Positions 1 to 10,506 of a DNA stretch of 64,000 nt are shown piece by piece. The DNA is from Paracoccus yeei ATCC BAA-599 (GTDB lineage: Bacteria > Pseudomonadota > Alphaproteobacteria > Rhodobacterales > Rhodobacteraceae), in contig NZ_JHWH01000026.1 in NCBI RefSeq assembly GCF_000622145.1, positions 1 through 64,000 on the forward strand. The letters run 5' to 3'. Each line of letters starts with the position of its first letter. The first letter of the stretch is position 1. The notes beneath the pieces were generated by a model. It ran no database searches. It was not told the origin of the DNA and saw nothing but the letters and a program-made list of their open reading frames with translations. Both the position numbers and the translations under genes were made by a program.

Positions 1-1176
<1,176 letters not shown>

Positions 1177-1258
1177 GCGCCGGGGCGGGGTCGCAAGGCC
1201 CCGCTCGCGCGCCAGAGGCACCGCCGGGTGATCCCCGCAAGGGGATATCGCGGCGGCA

Positions 1259-1288
1259 AGAGCCCGTCCCGCAGGGGGCGGGCTTTCG
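1259..1288 (+). terminator. Probable tuf terminator hairpin
   Basis: An AGCCCG...CGGGCT stem with additional C:G pairs inside is followed by TTT, about 85 bases after the tuf stop. The T tract is short, as is common in GC-rich alphaproteobacteria. The rest of the 344-base gap to the next gene holds one interspersed repeat (1303-1323) and nothing else I can support. Confidence 0.5.
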
Positions 1289-1302
1289 CGTGGGGGGAGA
1301 CA

Positions 1303-1323
1303 GGGTATTTGGGAAACGGTGAA
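1303..1323 (+). repeat. GGGTATTTG-family 3' repeat, copy 1
   Basis: This copy reads GGGTATTTGGGAAACGGTGA and is followed by AG. It lies downstream of the tuf terminator in the same orientation as tuf. Six related copies occur in this window (35009, 38969, 43434, 46691, 56039 and 63774). All are intergenic and all read in the direction of the gene they follow. Confidence 0.8.
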
Positions 1324-1520
1324 GGGCCGGTGGCGCGCGGGGGACCCGAGCGCCTGACTCTGGCCCGGCTGGTTTCCCCTGGGCCGATCCGGTCTCTCCA
1401 GGCCGGGGGCCTCATCGCGGACTGCCGCTCCGAGGGCGCTTGACGCGCCGGCGGTTTTCGGGTCCCACCGCCCGCGTAAGCTGGCATGATCGCCCGGAGC
1501 CGGCCACGACGGAGGGGCGC

Positions 1521-1904
1521 ATGATCGATCATATCGAACTGTGGGTGTCCGACCTTGGCCGGCCGCGCGCCTTCTGCGACGCGGCGCTGGCGCCCTTGGG
1601 CATCCGCATCCTCAAGGAGGCGGGACCCGAAAGCGGCCGCGGCAGCCATCTGGGCTATGGCCGGACCGAGCCCGCCTTCTGGATCGGCACCAGCCAGCCG
1701 GCAGGCGGGCCGGTGCATGTGGCCTTTGCCGCGCCGGACCGCGCGACCGTTGCCGACTTCCACGCGGCCGCCTTGGCGGCGGGCGGGCGCGACAACGGCC
1801 GTCCCGGGCCGCGCCCCGAATACCACCCCGGTTATTACGGCGCCTTTGTCCTCGACCCCGACGGCAACAACATCGAGGCCGTCTTTCACGGAGATCGCCC
1901 ATGA
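1521..1904 (+). CDS. VOC (glyoxalase/bleomycin-resistance fold) family protein
   Basis: This 127-residue protein has the beta-alpha-beta-beta-beta pattern of the vicinal oxygen chelate superfamily. Possible metal ligands are His4 in MIDHIELWV, a His in GGPVHVAFAAPDR and the Glu in the C-terminal signature DPDGNNIEAVFH. Members include lyases, dioxygenases and resistance proteins, and the substrate cannot be told from sequence. The ATG at 1521 follows GGAGG at good spacing. The stop overlaps the start of the next gene (ATGA), so the two are probably translationally coupled. Confidence 0.85.
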   Translation: MIDHIELWVSDLGRPRAFCDAALAPLGIRILKEAGPESGRGSHLGYGRTEPAFWIGTSQPAGGPVHVAFAAPDRATVADFHAAALAAGGRDNGRPGPRPEYHPGYYGAFVLDPDGNNIEAVFHGDRP

Positions 1905-2314
1905 GCGACCTGCAAGGATCCTGCTTTTGCGGCGCCGTGGCCTTTGCGGCCCAAGCCGACATCGGCCAGGGCACGATGCGCTGCAACTGCCGCTTCTGCC
2001 GCAAGATGCGCTACTGGGAGGTGCGGCTGCCCGACCCGGACAGCTTTCGCCTGATCCGCGGCGCCGAGGCGCTGGCCGAAACCCCGCGCATGCAGGACGA
2101 CGGCGTGGACATGCACCACCATATCTGCGGCCGCTGCGGCACGCGCCTGTTCACCCGGGGCGATCTGCCCGAACTCGGCGGCCGCTTCGTCGCCGTCTGC
2201 GTCAATGCGCTGGACAATGTGACCGACGCCGAACTGGCAGCCGCGCCGGTCCATTACGCGGACGGCGCCCATGACGCCTGGCAGGACAGCGCGCCCGAGC
2301 CGCGCGCGCTCTAG
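1901..2314 (+). CDS. GFA family protein (glutathione-dependent formaldehyde-activating enzyme/centromere protein V fold)
   Basis: This is a 137-residue protein with the zinc-binding cysteine pattern of the GFA family: CxC at residues 8-10, CxCxxC at 28-33 and CxxC at 76-79. The founding member was described as a glutathione-dependent formaldehyde-activating enzyme, but most members have no proven reaction. It is coupled to the preceding VOC gene through an ATGA overlap, which suggests a joint small-molecule role. Its TAG stop shares a CTAG palindrome with the stop of the convergent CDF gene. Confidence 0.85.
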   Translation: MSDLQGSCFCGAVAFAAQADIGQGTMRCNCRFCRKMRYWEVRLPDPDSFRLIRGAEALAETPRMQDDGVDMHHHICGRCGTRLFTRGDLPELGGRFVAVCVNALDNVTDAELAAAPVHYADGAHDAWQDSAPEPRAL

Positions 2315-3210
2315 ATCACCAGCACGCCCGAATGCTTGGCCTTGTGGTCGGGCTCGACATGGATGGTGATCTGGGCGTCGGGCAGCCTTTGGTGCAGCGC
2401 CCGTTCGACCCGGTCGCAGATGTCATGCGCCTGTTCGACCGTGGTCTGGCCGTCCACCACCAGGTGAAAGTCGATGAAGGTGCGGGGGCCGGCGTGACGG
2501 GTGCGCAGGTCATGCGCCTCGATCGCGCCGGTCGCGTGGTCCGAGATCGTGTTGCGGATGTCGGTCAGCGTATCCTCGGCCACGGCCTCGTCCATCAGAC
2601 CCGACAGCGAACTGGCCATCACCCGCCAGCCCGACCACAGGATGTTCAGCGCGACCAGCGCCGCAAGCGCGGGGTCGAGCACCGCCCAGCCCGACACCGC
2701 CGCCAGCCCGACGCCCAGCACCACCCCGGCCGAGGAGATCACGTCCGACAGCAGGTGCTTGCCGTCCGCGACCAGCGCGGGCGACCGCAGCCGCCGCCCG
2801 CCCGAGATCAGCACCCAGCACCACCAGGCGTTGATGACGCTGGCCAGGCCGTTGATTCCCAGCCCCTGCCAGGGCGCGTCCAGAACCGGCGGGTTCTGAA
2901 AGCCGCGCCAGGCCTCGCCCAGGATCAGCAGGGCCGCGACGATGATCATCACGCCCTCCAGCACCGCGCTGAAGAATTCGGCCTTGTGGTGGCCATAGGG
3001 ATGGGTCTTGTCGGCCGGGCGCGCGGCGACGCGAATGGCGATCAGCGCGGCCACGGCGGTGGCCACGTTCACCGTGCTTTCCAGCGCGTCCGACAGCAGC
3101 GCGACCGAACCCGTCACCCACCAGGCCAGCGCCTTGAGCCCGAGGACCAGGAGGCCGACGACGATGCTGCCGACGGCGATCCGTTCGGTGGCCGGATTTT
3201 GACCCGACAT
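2311..3210 (-). CDS. Cation diffusion facilitator (CDF) family metal exporter
   Basis: This 299-residue inner-membrane protein should exchange divalent metal cations (Zn, Fe, Mn, Co or Cd) for protons. About six membrane segments occupy the first 200 residues. The family features are SDALES in the second helix, the cytoplasmic loop HPYGHHKAE and HLLSD in the fifth helix, which is the HxxxD half of the transport site. A C-terminal ferredoxin-like regulatory domain has the histidines DFHLVVDG and ITIHVEPDH. The metal cannot be assigned. The gene is monocistronic as far as can be seen and convergent with the GFA gene. Confidence 0.93.
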   Translation of the reverse strand: MSGQNPATERIAVGSIVVGLLVLGLKALAWWVTGSVALLSDALESTVNVATAVAALIAIRVAARPADKTHPYGHHKAEFFSAVLEGVMIIVAALLILGEAWRGFQNPPVLDAPWQGLGINGLASVINAWWCWVLISGGRRLRSPALVADGKHLLSDVISSAGVVLGVGLAAVSGWAVLDPALAALVALNILWSGWRVMASSLSGLMDEAVAEDTLTDIRNTISDHATGAIEAHDLRTRHAGPRTFIDFHLVVDGQTTVEQAHDICDRVERALHQRLPDAQITIHVEPDHKAKHSGVLVI

Positions 3211-3293
3211 GCGCGCTTCCTCTGCCTGTTCCGCCGCGCGGGCTTTCTAGCGCCGATGCGCGGCGCGGCCAACCGGCGAATGCGGCCCGCGCG

Positions 3294-3518
3294 TCATTCC
3301 CGCGTCAGGGTCTGCGGCTTGTGCGCCGCCCGCCTGCCCTCGTCGGTCTCGACGACGTATTGCGGATCATCGGCCGAGGCCGCGACCTTGTGGCCCTTGA
3401 TCCGGGTGGGCGTGGTCTGTTTGCGAACCACCTTGCCATGCGCCGTCCCGCCGCTGCTGTTCCAGGAAACCCGGGTTCCCTTTCGCAGATCCTCCGCCAT
3501 GCGCGCCTCCGTTGCCAT
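3294..3518 (-). CDS. DUF2945 (small TUDOR-like) protein
   Basis: This 74-residue basic protein contains KGTRVSWNSSGGTAHGKVV, QTTPTRIKGHKVAAS and PQYVVETDEGRRAAHKPQTL. That is the pattern of the DUF2945/hypervirulence-associated TUDOR family. The function is unknown, and the fold suggests a small beta-barrel binding module. A start at the second Met (residue 7) is equally possible. It lies 75 bases beyond the end of gltB on the same strand, after the gltB terminator, so it is probably a separate unit. Confidence 0.75.
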   Translation of the reverse strand: MATEARMAEDLRKGTRVSWNSSGGTAHGKVVRKQTTPTRIKGHKVAASADDPQYVVETDEGRRAAHKPQTLTRE

Positions 3519-3565
3519 GGCATCGAACCGCAGCGGCGGGCGCGGGGTTCCGGCCGCCGCGCATG

Positions 3566-3587
3566 AAAAGGGGCCCCGCAGGGCCCC
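3566..3587 (-). terminator. gltB rho-independent terminator
   Basis: Read on the minus strand, a perfect 7-bp stem GGGGCCC/GGGCCCC with a TGCG loop is followed by TTTT. It starts a few bases after the gltB stop. Confidence 0.8.
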
Positions 3588-3593
3588 CGATCC

Positions 3594-6500
3594 TTACTCT
3601 GCCGGCACCGCCCGCAGGTCGTCCACATCCGCGATGGGATGCTTCAGGTGGGGCAGCATCTCCTTGGGGCAGACCTGCAGGAAGTTCAGCTTTTCTTCCT
3701 CCCAGTTCTGCAGGATCTCCTCGGCCCGGCGCGAGCGGGTCTCCTTGGCGTGGCGCTCGACCAGCCCCTTCAGCTCGGCCTCCCAATGGGCCTGGGTCAC
3801 CGGGCACAGGATCAGCGTCTCGGGGTTGATATAGGCGCGCGCCAGCCCCTCGGGGTCGTAAAGATAGGCCATGCCCCCGGTCATGCCGGCGCCGAAGTTG
3901 GCGCCGATCCGGCCCAGGATCACGGCGACGCCGCCGGTCATGTATTCGCAGCCATTGGACCCGCAGCCCTCGATCACCACTTTGGCGCCCGAGTTCCGCA
4001 CCGCGAAGCGTTCGCCCGCGCGGCCCGCCGCGAACAGATAGCCGTCGGTCGCCCCGTACAGCACGGTGTTGCCGATGATGGTGTTGTCGGCCGCGACCAG
4101 CGGCGAGGCCATGGGCGGGCGCACCACGATGGTGCCGCCCGAGAGCCCCTTGCCCACATAGTCGTTGGCATCGCCCGACACCTCGAGCTTCAGCCCCGGG
4201 GCGGCGAAGGCGCCCAGCGACTGGCCCGCCGAACCCGTCAGCCGAACCGTCAGGTGGTCAGGCTGCAGGTTGTTCCTCATCCCGAAGGTCTGCACGATCA
4301 TCGACGACGTGCGCGTGCCGATGGTGCGCAGCGTGTTTCGAACCGCATAGGACAGCTGCATCTTCTCGCCATCGCTGAAGAAGCGGCTGGCGTCGCGGAT
4401 GATTTCCGCATCCAGCGTGTCGGGCACCGCGTTGCGCGGCTTGGTGCGGTCGTAGACAATCTTTTCGGACCCATCGACCGTGATCAGCAGCGGGTTCAGG
4501 TCCAGGTCGTCCAGCGACTTGTCGCCCCGGCTGACCTGCGTCAGCAGGTCGGCCCGGCCGATCACCTCGTCCAGGCTGCGTGCGCCGATGCTGGCGAGGA
4601 TTTCCCGCACCTCGGTCGCATAGAAGGTGATCAGGTTGACCACCTTGTCCGCGCTGCCGGTGAACATCGCCCGCAGCTTTTCGTCCTGGGTGCAGACGCC
4701 GACCGGGCAGGTGTTCGACTGGCACTGGCGCACCATGATGCAGCCCATGGCGATCAGCGCGGCGGTGCCGATGCCGTATTCCTCGGCCCCCATCATCGCC
4801 GCCATGACGATGTCGCGGCCGGTGCGCAGGCCCCCGTCGGTGCGCAGCGTCACCCGGTCGCGCAGGCGGTTCATCGCCAGCACCTGATGCGCCTCGGTCA
4901 GGCCCATCTCCCAGGGCAGGCCGGCGAACTTGATCGAGGTCGCGGGCGAGGCGCCCGTGCCGCCGTTGTGGCCGGAAATCAGGATGATGTCGGCCTTGGC
5001 CTTGGCCACGCCCGCCGCGATGGTGCCGACGCCCGAGGAGGCCACCAGCTTCACGGTGATCTTGGCGCGCGGGTTGATCTGCTTCAGGTCATAGATCAGC
5101 TGCGCCAGGTCCTCGATGCTGTAGATATCGTGGTGCGGCGGGGGCGAGATCAGCGTCACGCCCTTGGTCGAATGCCGCAGCCGCGCGATCAGGTCGGTGA
5201 CCTTCATGCCCGGAAGCTGGCCGCCCTCGCCGGGTTTCGCACCCTGCGCGACCTTGATTTCCAGCTCTTCGCAGGCGTTCAGGTATTCGGCGGTCACGCC
5301 GAAGCGGCCCGAAGCGACCTGCTTGATCTTGGCGCAGGGGTTGTCGCCATTCGGCAGCGGATGGCTGTGCGCCGGGTCCTCGCCGCCCTCGCCCGAATCG
5401 GATTTCGCGCCGATGCGGTTCATGGCGATGTTCAGCGTCATGTGCGCCTCGGGCGACAAGGCCCCAAGGCTCATGCCCGGCGTCACGAAGCGCTTGCGGA
5501 TCGAGGTGATCGATTCCACCTCCTCCAGCGGCACCGGCTTGCCCAGCGGCTTGATGTCCAGAAGGTCGCGCAGATGGATCGGCGGGTTCGCCCGCATGGT
5601 CGCGGTGAACTGCTTCCACACGTCATAGGACGCCTTCTCGCAGGCGATCTGCAGCAGCTTCATGGTGTTGGCTTCCCAGGCGTGCTTCTCGCCCGTCCGC
5701 CGCGCCTTGTAGAAGCCGCCCACCGGCAGCAGTTCGGCCACGTCGCTGTGGAAACCCTTGTGGTGGATGTCCTCGAGCTTGGCCTGAAGCCCGTGCAGAC
5801 CGATGCCGGAAATCCGCGACTGCATGCCGGGGAAATACTCCGCCACCATGGCGCGCGACAGGCCCACCGCCTCGAAGTTCAGGCCCCCGCGATAGGACGA
5901 CAGGACCGAGATCCCCATCTTGGCCATGATCTTCAACAGGCCCGCGTCGATGGCGTCGCGATAGTTGCGCATGTTCTCGATCAGCGAGCCCGACAACAGC
6001 CCGCGCTCGATCCGCTCGGCGATGGTGTCCTGCGCCAGATAGGGGTTCACCGTGGTCGCGCCGCAGCCGATCAGCACCGCGAAGTAATGCGGATCGACGC
6101 ATTCGGCGGCGCGCACGTTCAGCGAACAGAAGGTGCGCAGCCCCTTGCGGGTCAGCCAGGAATGGATCGCGCTGGTCGCCAGGATCATCGGCAGGCCGAT
6201 GCGGTCCGGGCCGACCTTCTCGTCGGTCAGCACCAGATGGCCCGCACCGGAACGCACGGCATCCTCGGCCTCGGCGCGGATGCGGGCCAGGGCCTCGCCC
6301 ATCGCCTCGGGGCCCGCGCCATCGGCGAACGTGCAGTCGATCTGCGTCACCGTGTCGCCGAACAGCTTCATCATCTCGGCGAATTCGCCATTCGCGACGA
6401 AGGGCGATTCCAGCAGCAGGATCTCCGTCTGCGCGCTGGATTCGTCCAGCACGTTCTTGAGGTTGCCAAAGCGCGTCTTCAGGCTCATGACCCGGGTTTC

Positions 6501-8144
6501 GCGCAAGCTGTCGATCGGCGGGTTGGTCACCTGCGAAAAGTTCTGCCGGAAGAAATGCGACATCGGTCGATACTGGCCCGACAGCACCGCGGGCGGCGTG
6601 TCGTCGCCCATGCTGGCCAGCGCCTCCTTGCCGTCCTCGGCCATGGGCGCCAGCATGGATTCGATTTCCTCGACCGTATAGCCGGCGGCGATCTGGCGGC
6701 GGCGCAGTTCCTCGCCCTTGAAGACCAGCTCCTCGGGCAGGTCCTTCATCACTTCCGAAAGCTGCACGACCTTTTCCAGCCACTCGCCAAAGGGCTGGGC
6801 GGCGGCCAGGTGGTCCTTGATCTCGCGGTCGTGGTAAAGCTTGCCCTCGGCCATGTCGACGGCGATCATCTGGCCCGGACCCAGCGCGCCCTTTTCGCGC
6901 ACGCTGGTTTCGTCCACCGGGACCATGCCGGCTTCCGAGCCCGCAATCAGCAGCCGGTCGCCGGTGACGACATAGCGCAGCGGCCGCAGCCCGTTGCGGT
7001 CAAGCCCGCCGCAGACCCAGCGCCCGTCGGTCATCGCCAGCGCCGCCGGCCCATCCCAGGGCTCCATCACGGCGTTGCAATAGGCGTACATGTCGGCCCA
7101 GGCCTTGGGCATGTCGGTGGTGGCCTTGGACCAGGCCTCGGGGACCAGCATGGTCTTGGTCATCGGCGCGTTGCGCCCCGACCGCACCATCACCTCGAAC
7201 ACCGCGTCCAGCGCCGCCGAATCGGACGAACCGCCGGGGATGATCGGCTTGATATCCTCGGCCATGTCGCCGAATGCGCGGCTGGCCATGCGGATCTCGT
7301 GGCTTTTCATCCAGTTGGTGTTGCCCTTCAGCGTGTTGATCTCGCCGTTGTGGGCCAGCATGCGGAAGGGCTGGGCCAGCCACCACTGCGGGAAGGTGTT
7401 GGTCGAATAGCGCTGGTGATAGATCGCGAAGGCGCTCTCGAACCGCTCGTCCTTGAGGTCGGGATAGAATTCCGCGACCTGCTCGGCCAGCATCATGCCC
7501 TTGTAGATGATCGACCGGCAGGACAGGGTGCACAGGTAAAGCCCGGCGATCTGCGCGGCGATGGCCGCCTTCTCGATGCGGCGGCGGATGATGTACAGTT
7601 CGCGCTCGAACTGCTCCTGGTCGATGTCCTTTTCGCAGCGGATCAGGATCTGCTCGATCTCGGGGCGGGTGGCATTGGCCTTTTCGCCCAGAACGGCGGT
7701 GTTCACCGGGACGTGGCGCCAGCCATAGATATAGTGGCCCATGCGCAGCACTTCGGATTCCACGATGGTCCGGCAGGCTTCCTGCTGGGCAAAGTTCGTG
7801 CGCGGCAGGAAGCACTGGCCGACGGCAATCAGCTTCTGCTGGTCGGGCTCGTGCCCGGTGCGGCGCACCTGGTCGTAAAAGAACGGAACCGGGATCTGGA
7901 CGTGGATGCCCGCGCCGTCGCCGGTCTTGCCGTCGGCATCGACCGCGCCGCGGTGCCAGATCGCCTTCAGCGCGTTGATCCCGGCCTCGACCACCTTGCG
8001 GCTGGCCTTGCCGTCCAGGCTGACGACCAGGCCCACCCCGCAGGACGAATGCTCGTCCTCGGCCCGGTACAGCGAGTTCCGGTCCATCCAGTCGCGGCGG
8101 GCCTGTTCCTGCTGTTCCCAGCTCATGATGTCGCTAGCGTTCAC
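3594..8144 (-). CDS. gltB: Glutamate synthase (NADPH) large subunit
   Basis: The large subunit hydrolyses glutamine and transfers ammonia to 2-oxoglutarate, giving two glutamates. From the GTG start the product is 1516 residues, normal for the family. The class II amidotransferase cysteine is Cys35 (SSCGVGLV), so a propeptide of about 34 residues would be removed. The central and FMN-binding synthase domains follow. The Fe-S cysteines lie in CIMVRQCQSNTCPVGVC and the C-terminal GxGxG-rich domain is present. GTG at 8144 is chosen because GAGGGAG lies about 8 bases upstream and the codon overlaps the previous stop (GTGA). ATG at 8126 is the alternative but has no good ribosome-binding site. Confidence 0.97.
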   Translation of the reverse strand: MNASDIMSWEQQEQARRDWMDRNSLYRAEDEHSSCGVGLVVSLDGKASRKVVEAGINALKAIWHRGAVDADGKTGDGAGIHVQIPVPFFYDQVRRTGHEPDQQKLIAVGQCFLPRTNFAQQEACRTIVESEVLRMGHYIYGWRHVPVNTAVLGEKANATRPEIEQILIRCEKDIDQEQFERELYIIRRRIEKAAIAAQIAGLYLCTLSCRSIIYKGMMLAEQVAEFYPDLKDERFESAFAIYHQRYSTNTFPQWWLAQPFRMLAHNGEINTLKGNTNWMKSHEIRMASRAFGDMAEDIKPIIPGGSSDSAALDAVFEVMVRSGRNAPMTKTMLVPEAWSKATTDMPKAWADMYAYCNAVMEPWDGPAALAMTDGRWVCGGLDRNGLRPLRYVVTGDRLLIAGSEAGMVPVDETSVREKGALGPGQMIAVDMAEGKLYHDREIKDHLAAAQPFGEWLEKVVQLSEVMKDLPEELVFKGEELRRRQIAAGYTVEEIESMLAPMAEDGKEALASMGDDTPPAVLSGQYRPMSHFFRQNFSQVTNPPIDSLRETRVMSLKTRFGNLKNVLDESSAQTEILLLESPFVANGEFAEMMKLFGDTVTQIDCTFADGAGPEAMGEALARIRAEAEDAVRSGAGHLVLTDEKVGPDRIGLPMILATSAIHSWLTRKGLRTFCSLNVRAAECVDPHYFAVLIGCGATTVNPYLAQDTIAERIERGLLSGSLIENMRNYRDAIDAGLLKIMAKMGISVLSSYRGGLNFEAVGLSRAMVAEYFPGMQSRISGIGLHGLQAKLEDIHHKGFHSDVAELLPVGGFYKARRTGEKHAWEANTMKLLQIACEKASYDVWKQFTATMRANPPIHLRDLLDIKPLGKPVPLEEVESITSIRKRFVTPGMSLGALSPEAHMTLNIAMNRIGAKSDSGEGGEDPAHSHPLPNGDNPCAKIKQVASGRFGVTAEYLNACEELEIKVAQGAKPGEGGQLPGMKVTDLIARLRHSTKGVTLISPPPHHDIYSIEDLAQLIYDLKQINPRAKITVKLVASSGVGTIAAGVAKAKADIILISGHNGGTGASPATSIKFAGLPWEMGLTEAHQVLAMNRLRDRVTLRTDGGLRTGRDIVMAAMMGAEEYGIGTAALIAMGCIMVRQCQSNTCPVGVCTQDEKLRAMFTGSADKVVNLITFYATEVREILASIGARSLDEVIGRADLLTQVSRGDKSLDDLDLNPLLITVDGSEKIVYDRTKPRNAVPDTLDAEIIRDASRFFSDGEKMQLSYAVRNTLRTIGTRTSSMIVQTFGMRNNLQPDHLTVRLTGSAGQSLGAFAAPGLKLEVSGDANDYVGKGLSGGTIVVRPPMASPLVAADNTIIGNTVLYGATDGYLFAAGRAGERFAVRNSGAKVVIEGCGSNGCEYMTGGVAVILGRIGANFGAGMTGGMAYLYDPEGLARAYINPETLILCPVTQAHWEAELKGLVERHAKETRSRRAEEILQNWEEEKLNFLQVCPKEMLPHLKHPIADVDDLRAVPAE

Positions 8145-8938
8145 GTCCGTGACTCCCTCAAAAGCTGCCTCAGGATGTCGGCGCCGGGGCCGCCCACCAT
8201 CTGCAGGTCGCAATCATATTCCGGCCTGGTCGAGCCAAAGCCGGCCTGCCCCGGAAAGGCAAAGCTCACCGGGCTGTCGTCGCTGCTTTCCCTGGCGCCG
8301 GTCCAGTCGCTCGATGTCTCGACCCCGCCATAGAACCGGCCATGCGCGCGACTGATGAACTGCTGGCCCTGGCGCCGGATCAGCACGTCGCCCTGTTCGT
8401 TCTGCGTGGTCAGCTCGAACCGGGTGATCTCCAGCGCGACGCCGTCGATCTCGACCGTCTCGCCGGTCAGTTCGTCATGGCCGACATGGCGCAGCCGCTC
8501 GCCGTCGTTCGAGCGGGTCCAGAAATCGAAATCGTCCCGCCCCGTCGCCAGCAGCGTGCTGAACGAGGCGTCGTCCGCCGCCCCTTCCTCCAGCACGTCA
8601 GTCAGGCCGGTGCGCAGGTCGGTGCTTTCCATCCAGCGCGTTTCCCTGTCGATGCGCGACTGATAGGTCGGCCCGTCCGGCGTGAAATAGGTCACGCGCT
8701 GGTCGCCGGGGCCGTCGCCCGAACAGCGGTAATGCTGCGACACCGTGCAGCCCCGGTTCTGGATCGTCATCTCCAGCCGGCAGCCCTGCGGCGGGGTGAA
8801 GGTGGCGGCGCGGGCGGGCAGGGCGGAAAGGGTCAGCAAGGCTGACACACCCACCGCCAGCGCCAGCCGCGCCGCGACCGGCCACGTCCTCGGGCGGTGT
8901 ACGCCCGGTGTACGCGCGGTGCACGGATGCTGCATCAT
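8141..8938 (-). CDS. Exported protein of unknown function between gltD and gltB
   Basis: This 265-residue protein has a Sec signal peptide: an Arg-rich start, the hydrophobic stretch LALAVGVSALLTLSALPARA, and likely cleavage before ATFTPP. The mature part is predicted soluble and mostly beta, with cysteines at CRLEMTIQNRGC, YRC and YDCDLQM that could form disulfides. I do not recognise the family. It starts 11 bases after gltD stops, and its stop overlaps the gltB start (GTGA), so it is firmly inside the glutamate synthase operon. A periplasmic role tied to an entirely cytoplasmic enzyme is not obvious. A role in envelope metabolism that uses glutamate is only speculation. Confidence 0.8.
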   Translation of the reverse strand: MMQHPCTARTPGVHRPRTWPVAARLALAVGVSALLTLSALPARAATFTPPQGCRLEMTIQNRGCTVSQHYRCSGDGPGDQRVTYFTPDGPTYQSRIDRETRWMESTDLRTGLTDVLEEGAADDASFSTLLATGRDDFDFWTRSNDGERLRHVGHDELTGETVEIDGVALEITRFELTTQNEQGDVLIRRQGQQFISRAHGRFYGGVETSSDWTGARESSDDSPVSFAFPGQAGFGSTRPEYDCDLQMVGGPGADILRQLLRESRT

Positions 8939-8949
8939 GGTCACATCCC

Positions 8950-10437
8950 CTATTCGGCGGCGACGCGGGCCGCGCCGGTCAGATAGCCGGCGATGCTGTC
9001 GGCCGCCTCGCGCCCGTCGCGGATCGCCCAGACCACCAGGCTTGCGCCCCGTACGATGTCGCCCACGGCAAAGACGCCGGGCAGGCTGGTCTGGTGCGTG
9101 CTGTAATCGGCCCGGACGGTGCCCCAGCGCGTGACCTCCAGCCCCTCGACGCCCCAAAGCCGGGGCAGGTCCTCGGGCTCGAAGCCCAGCGCCTTGATGA
9201 CCAGGTCGGCCGGCTCGTCGTAATCGGCGCCCTCGATCAGCTCGGGCGATTGCCGGCCCGACACGTCCGGCGCGCCCAGCCGCATCTTCTGGATGCGGAC
9301 GGATGCGATGGTGACGGGCTCGCCGTCCACGTCCACCTCTTGCGCCACCTTGGCCTCGCCGGGGATATGGCCGGCGAACGAGCCGGGGGCGGAAAGCCAC
9401 ACGAATTCAACGCCCTCTTCCTCGGCGTTCTGGACCTCGCGCTGGCTGCCCGGCATGTTCGCGCGGTCGCGGCGATACAGGCATTTCACCGATTGCGCGC
9501 CTTGGCGGATGGCGGTGCGCACGCAGTCCATGGCGGTGTCGCCGCCGCCGATGACCAGCACGCGCTTGCCCAGCGCGTTCAGCTCACCATCCTCATAGTC
9601 CGGGATCTCGTCGCCCAGATCCACCCGGTTCGAGGCGGTCAGATAGTCCAGCGCCCGCACCACGCCCCTGGCCTCGGCATTGTCCAGATCCAGGTCGCGG
9701 GTCTTGTAGACGCCCGTGGCGATCAGCACCGCGTCGTGCTTGCCGCGGATCGCGTCAAAGCTGATGTCCTCGCCCACATTGGTGTTCAGCACGAATTCGA
9801 CGCCGCCGTCGCGCAGCTGCCGGTTGCGACGCTCGACGATCTCCTTCTCCAGCTTGAAGCCGGGGATGCCATAGATCATCAGCCCGCCGGCGCGGTCGTG
9901 GCGGTCATAGACGGTGACCTGGAACCCCATCCGCCGCAGCCGGTCGGCGGCGGCAAGGCCCCCTGGGCCCGCACCGATGATGCCAATGGATTCAGGGCGT
10001 TCGACGGCCGGAGCGGGGGGCTTGACCCAGCCCATCTCCCAGGCGGTGTCGGTGATGTATTTCTCGATCGCGCCGATGGTGACGGTGCCGTGACCCGACT
10101 GCTCGATGACGCAGTTCCCCTCGCACAGGCGGTCCTGCGGGCAGATGCGGCCGCAGATCTCGGGGAAGGTGTTGGTTTCCTGGCTGCGCAGATAGGCTTC
10201 CTGCGTGCGCCCCTCGGCGGTCAGGCGCAACCAGTCCGGGATGTTGTTATGAAGCGGGCAGTGGCTCTGGCAATAGGGGACCCCGCATTGGCTGCACCGG
10301 CTGGCCTGTTCCTTGGCCTTGGCGTCGGCGAACTCGCGATAGATCTCGTGAAAGTCCTCGGACCGGGATGCGGCGTCGCGCTTTTCGGGCATCTCGCGCC
10401 CGATGGTGACGAACTTGAGCATCTTCTGCGTGGCCAT
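8950..10437 (-). CDS. gltD: Glutamate synthase (NADPH) small subunit
   Basis: The small subunit passes NADPH electrons through FAD and Fe-S clusters to GltB. The 495-residue product begins MATQKMLKFVTIGREMPEKRD. Cys clusters CSQCGVPYCQSHC and CGRICPQDRLCEGNC form the N-terminal Fe-S domain. GAGPGGLAAADRL binds FAD and GGGDTAMDC binds NADPH. The start at 10437 has AAGGACG upstream. MLKF five codons later is possible and would be nearer the usual family length. It is the first gene of the gltD - exported protein - gltB operon, with a 16-bp inverted repeat upstream. Confidence 0.96.
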   Translation of the reverse strand: MATQKMLKFVTIGREMPEKRDAASRSEDFHEIYREFADAKAKEQASRCSQCGVPYCQSHCPLHNNIPDWLRLTAEGRTQEAYLRSQETNTFPEICGRICPQDRLCEGNCVIEQSGHGTVTIGAIEKYITDTAWEMGWVKPPAPAVERPESIGIIGAGPGGLAAADRLRRMGFQVTVYDRHDRAGGLMIYGIPGFKLEKEIVERRNRQLRDGGVEFVLNTNVGEDISFDAIRGKHDAVLIATGVYKTRDLDLDNAEARGVVRALDYLTASNRVDLGDEIPDYEDGELNALGKRVLVIGGGDTAMDCVRTAIRQGAQSVKCLYRRDRANMPGSQREVQNAEEEGVEFVWLSAPGSFAGHIPGEAKVAQEVDVDGEPVTIASVRIQKMRLGAPDVSGRQSPELIEGADYDEPADLVIKALGFEPEDLPRLWGVEGLEVTRWGTVRADYSTHQTSLPGVFAVGDIVRGASLVVWAIRDGREAADSIAGYLTGAARVAAE

Positions 10438-10506
10438 GGCTGCGCGTCCTTCGGTTGCAAGGCTGGTCCCGACCCTGATATTGCAGGGCGCGCGCAATTA
10501 AAAGTC

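Noticed and set aside
1321-1520. A possible small gene in the long gap between tuf and the VOC gene.
   Set aside because: Open frames there are Arg/Gly/Pro-rich with no ribosome-binding site, and the region holds a terminator and a repeat. I see no supported gene.
3639-8333. A very long open frame on the plus strand opposite gltB (over 1500 codons).
   Set aside because: It is the antisense shadow of gltB in a GC-rich genome, with a His/Arg/Asp/Gly-rich composition, no domain and no ribosome-binding site. The same applies to long antisense frames opposite 20631-24554, 45182-48310 and 58821-61505.
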